Part shown: piece by piece, positions 19,934 to 31,812 of the stretch
Numbering within the stretch: position 1 is the first letter of the stretch
Layout: every line of letters starts with the position of its first letter
The notes under the pieces: model-generated
What the model saw: the letters and a program-made list of their open reading frames with translations, nothing else
The model's database searches: none
Told to the model about the DNA's origin: nothing
Position numbers and translations under genes: made by a program
Source of the DNA: Mycoplasma seminis
GTDB lineage: Bacteria; Bacillota_I; Bacilli_A; Mycoplasmatales; Metamycoplasmataceae
Length of the DNA: 64,000 bases
Assembly: GCF_030718845.1 (NCBI RefSeq)
Contig: NZ_CP132191.1
Location: 682,001 to 746,000 of the forward strand
Direction: 5' to 3'

Positions 19934-22900
19934 TTATTTTTTCTTAGGTCTAAAACAAATCATAAGCATTGCAGCTGTGAATGAAAGTGCTGAAACAATT
20001 GTTACATAGATTCATCATGCAAATTTTGTTGCTGGGTTTAAATCAGCAATATTCTTAAGTAAAGCTGATTTAACTACTTCAGGAACATTTAAGGCTTGAA
20101 TTGAGTCTTTTAATTGTTTAATTTCTTCTTTGCTTGATTTGTTGCTTTCAATTACTTTGAAGTATTTGTTTGAATCAAGAGCTTGTTTTAAATTGTTATA
20201 AGCTGTTTTATTAACATTACCACGTATTAAGTTATCAATTGAACTTTGAGCATTTGTTTCATCTTTTTGGTTAATAGATTCAACTAATGATATAACATTA
20301 GTTCCTTCTGTAATCAATTGATTTAATTTATCACTTTGTGAAGTTTTAAGAGCTTCTAAAGCTGTTGCAGAAATATTTTTTAATTTATTTAAGGTTGTTG
20401 CTGCATTAGTTAAAGCTTGTTGTAATGCTGATTTCTTACTATTGTAATCAACAGCAGAAACATTTGAAGCTTTATATGAGTTTAAAAGGTTTTCTAAAGC
20501 TTGAATTTCAGTAATTGCATCATAGATATTTGTGTAATCTTGTGGTTGAGAAATTACTTGTTCTCCTTGTTTAATTACATTATCTTGGATTGATTTAATA
20601 TCATTTTGTACTTTTGTACCATCTTGCCCTGCAGCATAGTTGTTTAAGTCAACAATTACATCTCCTAAAGCTTGATTTAAGGCTGTAGCACTTTGTAGTA
20701 TATTATTTGCATCAGTTAAGTTATTAGCAGCTAAAATATTTGCTTTTAAAGCTTCTTTTTCTTGTTTATTAAGATTATTTAAGTTTTGAATATTATTCAG
20801 AATTGAATCAAGTCCTGTTTTTGATTCTTGAGCTTGAGCAAGTATATCTTGAACATTTTTATCAAAAGCTTTATCTAAATCATTTAGCATGCTTGCATCA
20901 TTTATACTTTGAATAAATTGATTCTTTTGAGCTAATAGCATAGGACTTAATGTATTAATTTTGTCAACTGCTACTTGTTTTGATTTAGGAAGTAATTCAT
21001 TGTATAAAGCATCTATTTCATCTTTATTAAATACTTTATTATTAAGTTTTGCTATGTTAGTTTCTTTTTCTTGAGGTGAAAGTAATGAAGCTTGGATTGA
21101 TTTAATAGCATTTTGGTTTAAACCATTAAGAGCTTGTGAACTTGCATTTAATGCATTAGTTAATTTATCAACTTCACCTAGGTTTAAATCATTCCTATTA
21201 GCCGCTACAGCATCAATTGCATTTTGTAAGGCTTTATCAAATCCTTCTGTATTTGAAGCATATTTGTAAGCATCTGTATTTTTGGTATTTTCATTAGCTT
21301 TAATTGCTTTTTGAAGCTTTTGCATTGCTGTATTTAAGTTATTAAACTCTGTTTCTATAGCAGAAACACCTTCTAGTGTAGCAACATCAGCAGAATCAAC
21401 TTTATCAATTAATGTAGCTTTTTGTTTATCATTTAAGCTTGAAGTATTAATTTTTTCTTTTAATGCATTTTTAGCATCTGCGAGTAATTTATCCCCATTT
21501 AATTTTCCTAAAGCTTTTTCTAATGCGCTTTTTGCACCAGTGAAATCTTCTGGGTTTGTTGAGTTTAATGCATTAATTAAATCTTCAGCAGCAGTAATAG
21601 CATTAACTACAGCTGTTTTCTTATCACTTGAAGAATTTAAATAGTTTGAAGAATTTTGAGCTTTTTTAGCATCTGCAAGCGCTGTTTTTAATGATTGGAT
21701 ATCAGTTTTTAATGATTGTGCAGCACTAATTTGTGCATCAATATCAGTTTGAGTAGTTTTTTGATTTACTAAACCTTTAAAGTGATCTTTTTGTGTTTGT
21801 GATAGTGTATCTAAAGCTTCTATTTGTTTGTTAGCAGCTTCTCTAGCATTTTGTAAATTAGTTTCACCATTTAAAGCACCATAAGCTTTTTCTAATGCTG
21901 TCTTGTATCCATTAATAGTTTCAGGATTTTGAATATCATCTCCAGAAGCTTTAACTACATCATTAGCAGTTTTAAATGCACCATCAAATGCTTCTTTATT
22001 ATTTGCTCAGCTGTATTTAACTTGATTTTTAATATCACTAGGAATTGTTTTTAGATAAGTATCTAATCCTTGCATTGCTGTATTTAAGTCAGTAAACTTA
22101 GTTTCTATAGCAGAAACACCTTCTAGTGTAGTAACATCAGCAGAATCAACTTTATCAATTAATGTAGCTTTTTGTTTATCGTTTAAACTTGAAGCATTAA
22201 TTTTAGCTTTTAATGCATTTTTAGCATCTGCGAGTAATTTATCTCCATTTAATTTTCCTAAAGCGCTTTCTAATGTGCTTTTTGCACCAGTGAAATCTTC
22301 TGGGTTTGGTGAACTTAATGCCTTAAGTAAATCTTCAGCAGCCTTAATAGCATTATCCACATCTGTTTTCTTATCACTTGAAGAATTTAAATAGTTTGAA
22401 GAATTTTGAGCTTTTTTAGCATCTGCAAGTGCTGTTTTTAATGCCTCAATATCGGTTTTTAATGCTTGTGCTGCAGTTACTTGAGCATCAATATCAGTTT
22501 GAGTAGTTTTTTGATTTACTAAACCTTTAAAGTGATCTTTTTGTGTTTGTGATAGTGTATCTAAAGCTTCTATTTGTTTGTTAGCAGCTTCTCTAGCATT
22601 TTGTAAATTAGTTTCACCATTTAAAGCACCATAAGCTTTTTCTAATGCTGTCTTGTATCCATTAATAGTTTCAGGATTTTGAATATCATCTCCAGAAGCT
22701 TTAACTACATCATTAGCAGTTTTAAATGCACCATCAAATGTTTCTTTATTATTTGCTCAGCTGTATTTAACTTGATTTTTAATATCACTAGGAATTGTTT
22801 TTAGGTAATTATCTAATCCTTGCATTGCTGTATTTAAGTCCGTAAACTTAGTTTCTATAGCAGAAACGCCTTCTAGTGTAGTAACATCAGCAGAATAAAC

Positions 22901-25831
22901 TTTTGCAATTAATGTAGTTTTTTGAGCATCATTTAAATTTGAAGTATTAATTTTTGCTTTTAATGCATTTTTAGCATCTGCAAGTAATTTATCCCCATTT
23001 AATTTTCCTAAAGCTGTTTCTAATGTGCTTTTTGCACCAGTGAAATCTTCTGGGTTTGTTGAGTTTAATGCATTAATTAAATCTTCAGCAGCAGTAATAG
23101 CATTAACTACAGCTGTTTTATTGTCTTGTGAAGAATTTAAATAGTTAGGAGAACTTTGAGCTTTTTTAGCATCTGCAAGCACTGTTTTTAATGCCTCAAT
23201 ATCGGTTTTTAATGCTTGTGCTACAGTTACTTGAGCATCAATATCAGCTTGAGTAGTTTTTTGGTTTACTAAACCTGTAAAGTGATCTTTTTGCGCTTGT
23301 GATAATGTATCTAAAACTTCTATTTGTTTGTTAGCAGCTTCTCTAGCATTTTGTAAATTAGCTTCACCATTTAAATCACCATAAGCTTTTTCTAATGCTG
23401 TCTTGTATCCGTTAATAGTTTCAGGATTTTGAATATCATCTCCAGAAGCTTTAACTAAATCATTAGCAGTTTTAAATGCACCATCAAATGTTTCTTTATT
23501 ATTTGCTCAGCTGTATTTAATTTGGCTTTTAATATCACTAGGAATTGTTTGTAGGTATTTATCTAATCCTTCCATTGCTGTATTTAAGTTAGTAAACTTA
23601 GTTTCTACAGCTGTTAAACCATTATATGTAGCACTTTTAACTTCGTCTACTAAAGTTTTTTGCTGTGCATCATTTAAGTGTGAAGAATTTATTTTACTAA
23701 TTAAATTATTTCTAAGTTGATTTAAATTGTCTTGACCATCTAGGTTTACATTAAATGCATCAATTAATGATTGAATTGTTTCCGGATCTATGACAGAATA
23801 ATTTTTATCATCTATTACAGCTTTAGCATCATTAACAGCTTTAAGGAATTGTTTTTTAACACCAGGGTTGTTATCATCACCTTCGCTAGCTGCTAAATAA
23901 TCATCTGTTTGCATTTTGGTTTCAGCTGATTCTAAAGCGCTTTTTAATTCTCCCATTAAATTATTTAATGTATCAATTTGATTTACATAAGATTCATATT
24001 GAGTTACTGCTCTTTTATTTTTTTCTAAATTTTGTTCCGAATTCGGATCTACTCATCCATCTTTACTTCCGGCAATTGCATCTCTTTGCTTTTGGGTTAA
24101 ATTCTTTGCATTCATTAATGCTTGCCTAAGTTTAAATTGATAATCATACATATTGTTTAAAGCATTAAGGTTATTTCAAGTACTGTTTAATTCAGTTAAA
24201 TCACCTTGATATACACCACTATCTAATGAGCTATTTGTTGTAAGATCTGAATTAATTGTAGTCATTAATGTATCTAATTGAGTTTTTACATCAGGCATAC
24301 CGATTTCATAATCAAATACATTATCTTTAATATTTTTGCTTGTGGTATCATATTTTGCTTTTAAATCAGCAATTGATCTTTCTAAAGTTGCTAATTTTTC
24401 TTTTAATGTATTTAATTCAGAAATATTGTTACATTTTTTAATTTCATCTTTTGCTGTAGTGATTCTAGACTTAGATAATGAAATGTTAGGATAATTGGTT
24501 TTAAAATCATTTAACAAGTTTTGAATTTCTTCTGCAAAATCTAATGTATTTGCTATTTTTGTATTAGCTTCAGTTAAATCAGTAATTAATTTTTCAGCAT
24601 CTGAATATTTTAAATTATTTAGTGATTTTAAAAGCTCATCAATTTTAGTTTGTTGCGCTTTTACAGCTGTGGAATCATCTTCATTTAACTTAGAAACCCT
24701 GTTAGCAATAGTTGGATCGATTGCTTTTTGAACTTGATCTAATAATTGAGAAACAGTAGGTTGGATTTTCTTTAACTCTTCAGTGTCTGTATTTGAATTA
24801 AGATATTTAATCAAAGCATCTTTATACTTTTTGTCAATATTTGATTCATTTATTTTGTCAACAAGTGGCTTCTTAATATCTACAACTTCCTGGATTCCTG
24901 TCAAGATTTTTTCATATTCACCATCATTAAATGGATATGCACCCAATTTTTCTTCTCATGTACTTTGTTTAGCAAAAATATCATCTATATCTTTTTGGGT
25001 TAAATATGATTTTTTAATATTTTCTTCTTGCTGTTTTTTATTAGCTTCTTGAATTGGTTTAAATCATTCTTCGATTATTTCTTTAGCAGCTTTAGGTTTT
25101 AGTCCCGGTCCTTGTTCTTGGATTTTATTGATTAATTCTTCTTTTTGTTCTTCTGTAAATGCTTTTCAATTTTCAATTGCTTCAATTGAATTAGGGTTTG
25201 GAAAATATTGTGGAAATCCTTCAAAAATTCGTTTTGCATCTTTAACTTGATTTACTATAGCATTAATATTAACTTCTAGAGTTTGTAAATATTTTTGAAT
25301 TTCCGATATATTTTGATTGATAGCTCATGTTTTCAAATTAAGTGAAGTTCCATTATTTTTTGTTATAACATCAGAATATTCAGGGTGTTTATTAATCTGT
25401 TTTTTTATTTCACTTTTTAATTCATAAACATTTTGATACTTATATATTTCATTTGCACTTGTGAAAAATTCTATAAATTTGTTATATCAATAATTTTTAT
25501 TTTTTTCAGGTACTTTTTCTAAAACTTGTTTGATTAGATTTATTGTTGCATCATAATTTTCTTTCTTTGCAAGTGTGGTATAAATTTTCTTTTTTTTATT
25601 ATCAGGATAAGCAGGATCTTGTTCCGACACATAAAAAGTATATGGATATGGTCTAGTTGCAGCAATGTCCATTAATTTTTTTATATTTTCAACCATTTCC
25701 TCAGTAGTTAATTGTGAATTATCATCATTAACATCAGAATTACTTTCTGCAGAAATTACACAAAATGGTACTAGTGCAAAAGAAGCACCAGTAATTAAGG
25801 TTAAAGATTTTTTAAAAAATTTCTTGCTCAT
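19934..25831 (-). CDS. Giant repeat surface protein (FIVAR/GA type), 1965 aa
   Basis: Seven open segments share one frame and join through TGA-Trp; I checked the joins and saw no TAA/TAG. Start ATG 25831 follows AGGAGAACAT. MSKKFFKKSLTLITGASFAL is an export signal without lipobox. The body is helical: a unique N-terminal 600 residues, then about three near-identical 250-residue units, each with a FIVAR-like part (LADAKKAQ...AITAAEDLINALN) and a GA-like part (LNDKQKATLIDKVDSADV), then a C-terminal GA region. The end is a membrane span (WWIYVTIVSALSFTAAMLMI) and a basic tail. The architecture recalls staphylococcal Ebh/Embp. Likely an adhesin binding host matrix or serum proteins. Confidence 0.75.
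21260..23515 (-). repeat. Tandem 750-bp repeats in the giant surface gene
   Basis: The junction motif (KYSWANNKE on the protein) recurs at about 22006, 22756 and 23506, exactly 750 bp (250 codons) apart. DNA between copies is nearly identical, for example 21661-21990 against 22411-22740. A fourth, diverged module lies upstream (23507-23956). Copy boundaries are approximate. Confidence 0.9.
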
Positions 25832-25926
25832 ATGTTCTCCTAGTTTAAATCTAAAATAGAAAAATTACTCATTCATTAACAAACATTTTAGTTAGATAAA
25901 TGACAAATAATTACTCCTATATTTTT

Positions 25927-25932
25927 ATTATA
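25927..25932 (-). promoter_or_regulatory. -10 box of the giant surface gene
   Basis: Minus-strand TATAAT about 95 bases before ATG 25831. The interval 25832-26111 between the two divergent genes otherwise shows only AT-rich sequence. Confidence 0.5.
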
Positions 25933-26070
25933 TAACTTCCAAGCTTTTGTTTCCATTTCCGCATAAAAATAAGAAAATGTTTTCATATTATTAATAACTT
26001 TTAAAAAATACTAAAAACACTATATTTCAGTATTAAATAACTTTTTTTAAATTTGCTTTAACTTTGAGTT

Positions 26071-26076
26071 TATAAT
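26071..26076 (+). promoter_or_regulatory. -10 box of the HAD hydrolase gene
   Basis: TATAAT lies 36 bases before ATG 26112; an RBS AAGGAG is at 26101-26106. Confidence 0.6.
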
Positions 26077-26111
26077 ATAAACATATTTTTTAAAAATCGC
26101 AAGGAGTAAAT

Positions 26112-26933
26112 ATGGATAAACCTAAAATAATTTTTATTGATTTAGATGGGACGGCTTTAGATGGTAGCGCAGCAAAAATTTGACAAAAAAGACCAACACA
26201 AAAAACCATAAATACTGTAAAAGAATTAAACAAACAAATACCAATAGTAGTTTCAACTGGTAGAGGAGTAAATAGTAAAACTGAAGAAATAATTAAACAA
26301 TTACAACTACCTTTAAACTATATTGCATGAAATGGAGCTCAAATAATTCAAGATGGTAAAATAATTCATCAAGAAGCAATCGATGCAAAAACAATGCAAG
26401 AATTATTCACTGATATTGCGAAAGATTTTGATTATGTAGTATTAAATTCAGATGGAACAAATTCTTCATATGTCAAAAATAAAATGTTGAGATATTTTAT
26501 GGGATATGGCGGAAAAGGTCATGCTCAAAAATTTAGTTCTTTCCAAAATAACTTTGACATTTATAAAGCTTTAGTTTGAAATTTTTCAACTAAAAAAACA
26601 CATAAACTTGGAAAAATATTACAAGAAAAATATAAAGGAAAATTAAATATAACTTTTGCAGGCGAACATAACGAATTACTAGAAATAACCTCTCCAAAAT
26701 GTTCCAAAGGTGAAGCTGAAGTTAAATATTGTGCATCAGTTAATGTTGTTCCAAAAGATGCAATGCATATTGGGGATACTATGAATGATGCTTCAACTAA
26801 AGGAAAAGTAGGAACTTTAGTAGCAATGCAAAATGCAGTTGAAGATTTAAAACAAGTTGCTGACATTATTACTCCAATTAGTTGTGATGAAGCTGGATTA
26901 GCACAATTTTTAGAACAATTTCTTGATAAGTAA
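26112..26933 (+). CDS. HAD-superfamily hydrolase, Cof type
   Basis: The product is 273 aa. Motif I is FIDLDGTALD (nucleophile Asp and acid/base Asp, residues about 8-18), motif II is VVSTGRG, motif III Lys lies in KCSKGEAE, and motif IV is HIGDTMNDA. The cap between motifs II and III is of the C2B/Cof size. It should be a cytosolic phosphatase acting on sugar phosphates or similar small substrates; the true substrate cannot be told. Several TGA codons are read as Trp. It is a monocistronic gene with its own promoter and terminator, divergent from the giant surface gene. Confidence 0.9.
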
Positions 26934-26952
26934 GCTATTGCTTGCTTTTTTT
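26928..26952 (+). terminator. Terminator of the HAD gene
   Basis: AAGTAAGC-TATT-GCTTGCTT (one G-U pair), followed by a run of T. The stem overlaps the stop codon. Confidence 0.8.
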
Positions 26953-27063
26953 ATTTGTGGAAATTGTGGAAGTTTATGAAAAAATGTGGAACAAAATCTC
27001 TTTTTGAACTATGTAGTCTATAAAGGAATAGAATAAAGTTAGAAAACAACTTAAGGAGAGCTT

Positions 27064-29361
27064 ATGAATAAATTCAAAGGCATATTATTAACTTTACTTA
27101 CAGGGGGGGTTAGCCTTATTCCTGTTGCTACTGTGCAATGTAGTCCAAGTAAAGACAACAGCAAAGAAGAATTTGACAAACTTATTGCTAGAATTCAAAG
27201 TATCAAAACCATTCAAGCCGATGCAGATAAAAATAATTTTGAACTTGATGAAATCTTAAAAGCTAGCAATGATGAAAAGCAACAATATGATTTCCAAAAT
27301 ATCAAAAAAGATATTGCAAATAATATTATTACTCTCAAATTAAAAATTAAAGCTAAATTACACCCAGAATTAACAAAGGATTTAGATTTAAAAATTCAAA
27401 TTATTAGATCTAAAAAAGATAAAACTGACACAGAAAAACCTAAACCAGCTAATCCAGTTACTAAACCACAACCCGGAAAACAACCAACACCAGGTGCTGA
27501 TGAAAAACCACAACCAAATCCAGTAAAACAACCTGCGGATACAAAACCTATATCAAATCCAGATAACAAACCACAACCTCAACCTGATAAAAAACCTTCT
27601 GAAAAACCTAGTCCTGTTGATGTAGAAGTTAAACCTCAACCAGGAAAACAACCAGCAGAAGTAACTGAAAAACCTTCAGTTAATATTGAAGATATATTAT
27701 CTAAAGTAAATGCTGAAATTAGAAAAGGTTTTGAACTTCTTACAGCAGATAAAATCGAAAATCAACACATTAGAATTTTAGGTGTGGATGATGAAAAATA
27801 CGATTATGAATTTAATCTAGGGGCTAATACTGAAGAAGGTTTAGTTACCGTAATGATTGAACTTCATAATAGAAGCGATAAAAAATTAGTTGGTGAAAAA
27901 AATGTTATTTTAAAAGTCGCATTACCAAAAATTGCTAATGAAGCCGATCCTATATTAGATGATTGAGGTATTGAAGACGGAAATAACGCAATTGTTTCAA
28001 CTAGAATCTCAGGAGCTTTAAAAAATAAAGTTATTGATAACATGAAAAACAATAAAACACTTATGTATGACTGGAAAGGAAACAAAATTGTAATTAAACA
28101 AGATTGAAACAATTTTATTTCTTTAGGAGATTTAAACAAAGACTTCAATACAGCAGGATTACAACTTGCTAATGATAAAAATCCAGAAACTACATCAAAA
28201 CCAAAAAATAAAGGCAAAGGAAACAAAAAACAACAAAGAACTAGAAAAATTCCAAACAATTCAATTTCATTTACTTTTAACAAAAAAGATTTAAATGTAA
28301 CAATTGCTTATAAATTAGTTCAAAAAGTTGCTGGTGGATTTGACTATTCTAAATTAGTTTATACTTCTACATTTAAATTAGATTTTACTGATGAAAAAGA
28401 AGAAACACCTGCAGTTAGCGAAATCACTAATCCAAAAAATGAAGAAGTCTCTAATCCAACTGCACCAGAGATACTTAGCCCAATTAATATAACTTCTAAA
28501 GCTTCAAATTCATTTAATTATCAATATGATAGTTCAAATAACTACTATGCGCAATTAGATGGATTAAAAGGAAGCGCCTTGCTGCAAGCTTTAAACAAAT
28601 TACAATTTGGTAAAAAAGAAGGTGGAAGTTATGATGGATTAACATCATTTTATAACCAAACTAAAGCATTTAGAGATTTATATTATGAAAAAGATAACAC
28701 TTTATTAGATATTTACTCAGAAAACCCAAATGGTAAAGATCCTTACACCTACCGCAATTACAATTATTCAGGCGGTGGAGGTGAAGGAAACGGAACAAAT
28801 AGAGAACATGTTATCCCACAATCATGATTTAATAAAGTTGGATACATGAGAAATGATCCAATTCATGTTTGACCATCTGATGTTAAAGTAAACAATATGC
28901 GTAGTAACTTCCCACACGATATAGTTTCTATTGGAGGTAAATCATCTTTAAATGGTTCTAAATTAGGAAAAAATAAAATTGGTGATACCGTATTTGAACC
29001 TATTGATGAATTCAAAGGAGATATTGCTAGAGCATACTTATATTTCTCAGTAACATATGGAAACCGAAATTTAGGTGGTTCATCAATTACCGCAACCGAC
29101 AATGCTCAAAAAGTATTTACCACAAGTGCACCGTACATTAATAATCATTATCTACAAACATACATTAATTGAGACAAACAAGACCCAGTTGATCCCTTTG
29201 ATGTAACTAGAAATAATGAGACTGCTAAATGAAATAAAACCGGTAGAAGAAATCCATTTATTGATTACCCTAACTTATATGAAAACATATATGGTCAAAA
29301 CCCTAAACCATTTAAAAACTTAGGTGTATTAATTAAAGCTACACCGATTGAAAATAAATAA
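27064..29361 (+). CDS. Secreted lipoprotein nuclease, endonuclease I type
   Basis: The product is 765 aa. The signal peptide ends in the lipobox VATVQC, so it is membrane-anchored by a lipid. Residues about 120-215 are a Pro/Lys/Gln-rich linker (repeats of KPQPGKQP). The C-terminal 270 residues form the enzyme domain with NREHVIPQSWF at about 578 (His-Me finger) and HVWPSDVKVNNMRSN, as in endonuclease I (EndA-like) proteins. It should degrade host or environmental DNA and RNA for nucleotide uptake and against DNA traps. Start ATG 27064 follows AAGGAGAGCTT. A run of seven G lies in the signal peptide. Confidence 0.85.
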
Positions 29362-29364
29362 AAC

Positions 29365-29389
29365 ATTCCAGGTCATCCCTGGAATTTTT
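29365..29389 (+). terminator. Terminator after the lipoprotein nuclease
   Basis: ATTCCAGG-TCATC-CCTGGAAT followed by TTTTG, four bases past the stop codon. Confidence 0.85.
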
Positions 29390-29392
29390 GTA

Positions 29393-29806
29393 CTATTTTT
29401 CAGCTTCAGAAGTATTATTTTCAGTTGCTTTCTCTGCAGGGTTTGCTACATAAGGCACTGTAACTTTAAATGCTTTTGTAGATCAATAAAATTTACTGTT
29501 TACTTTTTTAGCTAATCTAAATTTAAATGTAAATGTATTTTCTTTATCATTAATTTCAAATGTTAAGAAGCATGAAGCAAGTTCTTTACCACTTGCGTTA
29601 TATGTTGGTCAAAAATCAGATGCTACTAAATAAATATCTTTAATATCAGTAAAATCTATTGCTTCTGAATATGGATTTGTATATTGATTTGCAGCATCAC
29701 CTAACACATGTGTTTTGTGGTTATATACAAATTTATTAGTTGACTTAATTTTTTCAATCGCAGTATAAGGTAATTTATTTTCAACTGCATTTAATCATTT
29801 AAACAT
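29393..29806 (-). pseudogene. C-terminal fragment of a surface protein gene at the prophage junction
   Basis: On the minus strand a frame ending in TAG 29393-29395 encodes about 137 residues, ending in a Glu/Asn/Lys-rich tail (PAEKATENNTSEAEK), with two TGA-Trp codons. There is no RBS before the first Met (29806), and sequence further right belongs to the phage. It looks like the 3' end of a lipoprotein or surface gene cut by prophage insertion; the 5' part would lie beyond the window. No family recognised. Confidence 0.5.
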
Positions 29807-29869
29807 ACATCGGGAATAAAAAGCCTTTAATTTAGTCGATAAAAAAGAAAGAATTGAAAAGGACCTTAT

Positions 29870-30286
29870 ATGAACTCACACGATTATATGTTAAAAGAAT
29901 ACGCAGTAGCTAGTGAAATTTTAGAGCTACCTAATGAATTAAAATACCTAAATAAAATAGAAGACGACGAACGCGCCGTTAAACGTGGAATGGGTAAAAG
30001 AAAAAACGAGCTATTTGCTTTGTATTCTCGTAATAATAAAACAATTAAAAACTTGCTAAATGTTGAATACGGTAAAGAAATTGAAGAATCTATTAAATTA
30101 TCTAGAGAAATTTTAACAACCCTAAAAGCGGTAGAAAATAAAGATGATTATGTTAAAAAAGCGATTGAATTATTAGAACTTAATGTTAACGTTTTCAATT
30201 ATAAATATGTTTACACTAAATGATACCAAGTTATCAACATAGCTTACGCATTAAAGTTTTGCGGACAATATCTTAAATATGAATAA
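29870..30286 (+). CDS. Phage early protein, unknown, 138 aa
   Basis: ATG 29870 follows AAAAGGACCTTAT. The product is charged and helical (ERAVKRGMGKRKNELFALYSRN near residue 40), with no membrane span. It is the first gene of the second prophage in this orientation, next to the left junction, where regulators often lie, but no HTH can be named. One TGA is read as Trp. Confidence 0.5.
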
Positions 30287-30315
30287 CAAAAATAAAAATA
30301 TTAAAGGAGAAAAAT

Positions 30316-30348
30316 ATGCTATTAAAAATTAAAAAATTAGGCTCGTAA
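30316..30348 (+). CDS. Possible 10-codon micro-ORF
   Basis: A strong RBS (AAAGGAGAAAAAT) precedes ATG 30316, but the frame stops after 10 codons (MLLKIKKLGS). A short GCTC-GTAA-GAGC hairpin spans the stop. It overlaps the end of the convergent HNH gene. It may be a leader peptide or the truncated start of a lost gene. Confidence 0.25.
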   Translation: MLLKIKKLGS

Positions 30349-30828
30349 GAGCTTGCTTCTTAAGTGATTAGCGATTAGCTCGCAATCAATGTTATCTATT
30401 CTATATTTAACATAATAAAAGAATGAGCATAAAAATTCTATAATGAGCGCCACTTCTTTAAATGTATAGTCTTCTAATGCTTTAGAAAAATAAAAATATA
30501 TGACATTACCGACTTGATAAAAATTAATATAAGCATTAAGAAACATCCAAGAGTCGCTTACCACAAGGCCACGAGGCGAAGCAAAAACCAGCTTGATTTT
30601 CTTGCTGTTATCAACCTTAAGGCTGCGGAGCTTTTGAGTTTTAAAAGTTTTTAAACCGTGACACTTAATACATAGAGTCTGGAGGTTATCCTGAGCTAAA
30701 AAATAGGCCTGTGTGTTATTATGTTCGATTATGTGGTCGACTTGTAGATTTAAAGTAGTACCGCACTTGACACAATAAGGCTCACGGCTTAAATGGGCTT
30801 GACGTGCATTAGATCATTCTTTTGACAT
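30337..30828 (-). CDS. HNH endonuclease
   Basis: The product is 163 aa from ATG 30828. It shows the classic order: CVKC (first zinc pair), VDHIIEHNN (catalytic His and Asn), then CIKCH (second zinc pair), within residues 15-60. The C-terminal 90 residues are aromatic-rich and of unknown role. It is the only leftward gene in the early region, between two rightward genes, which suggests an independently acquired nuclease. No clear Shine-Dalgarno is seen. Confidence 0.8.
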
Positions 30829-30881
30829 ATAAGGGAATTTTCAATTTATCATACTTAAATTATAACCATAAAGAGGCACTT

Positions 30882-31394
30882 ATGAAAACACTTCAAACAA
30901 AGTACAAAGGCGCAATCACAGCTTATGAATTAGCACTAAATTTTGGAGAATTAAGCGAAGACTTCAAACAAAGATTCCAAGGGCTAAAAATTAAAATAGA
31001 CCAAGCATATGAAAATAACGACACAAACAAGTTCGAAGAATTATGCTGAAACTTATTTGAATATTTTTATGTTAATAGCGAAGTAGTATATACAAAATAT
31101 ATCACAGCTTTAAAGCTAAATGATAAACCAAGCATTAAAAAAAGAATTCAAACACTTAAAAGACTAAATAAGAAAATATGGGCTTACTATTTAGCTACAA
31201 ACGAAGAATTCAAACAACTACAAAGCGCACACAAACAACTCGGACAACTTATAAGAATGATGGAGCAAAATATTTTTGACCACGACTATTATTTTATAAG
31301 CGCAATAAGTGTACTTTATGAAATTAAGGAAATTATCGACAATAAAGAGTTTAACAATTTTGCCTACATAAAATGACTAAAAGGAGAAATTTAA
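30882..31394 (+). CDS. Phage early protein, unknown, 170 aa
   Basis: Start ATG 30882 after AAAGAGGCACTT. The product is a helical, Lys/Tyr-rich protein with two TGA-Trp codons. No motif recognised. It lies one base before the next gene, and translation of the two is probably coupled. Confidence 0.5.
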
Positions 31395-31395
31395 G

Positions 31396-31812
31396 ATGCA
31401 AGCAACAAACACACAATGACTTAACAAAATTATAAAAGTAGAAACAGCGCTATATAAATATGTGGTGCTTAAAGTGGACCGGAGAAAATTTAGCGAGCTT
31501 ATGAATGAAATAAACGCAACGGACAAAGAAGCAAAAATTGACGCACCACAAAACGAGCTACATAAAATTCTAACAAAGCAAGAAACAGCAGCGTACGAAG
31601 AATATAAGAGAGCTGTATTAAATGCTTTTAATGAACTCGGGGATGATTTTAATACTATAGCAATTAGCATCGACAAAATAAGAAACGGGGTTATGTACTT
31701 ATTTAAGTGCCACTTAATAAGCCAACGAGATATAGACGAATATATTAAGTACGCATTCTGGGAAATTGACGATCTTAAGTACTTTTATTTTAAAGGAATA
31801 GAAAATGAATAA
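31396..31812 (+). CDS. Phage early protein, unknown, 138 aa
   Basis: Start ATG 31396; RBS AAAGGAGAAATTTAAG lies over the previous stop. The product is charged and helical (KVDRRKFSELMNEINATDKE). It overlaps the following ATPase gene by 8 bp. A small partner of the ATPase is possible from this overlap, but no family is recognised. Confidence 0.5.
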
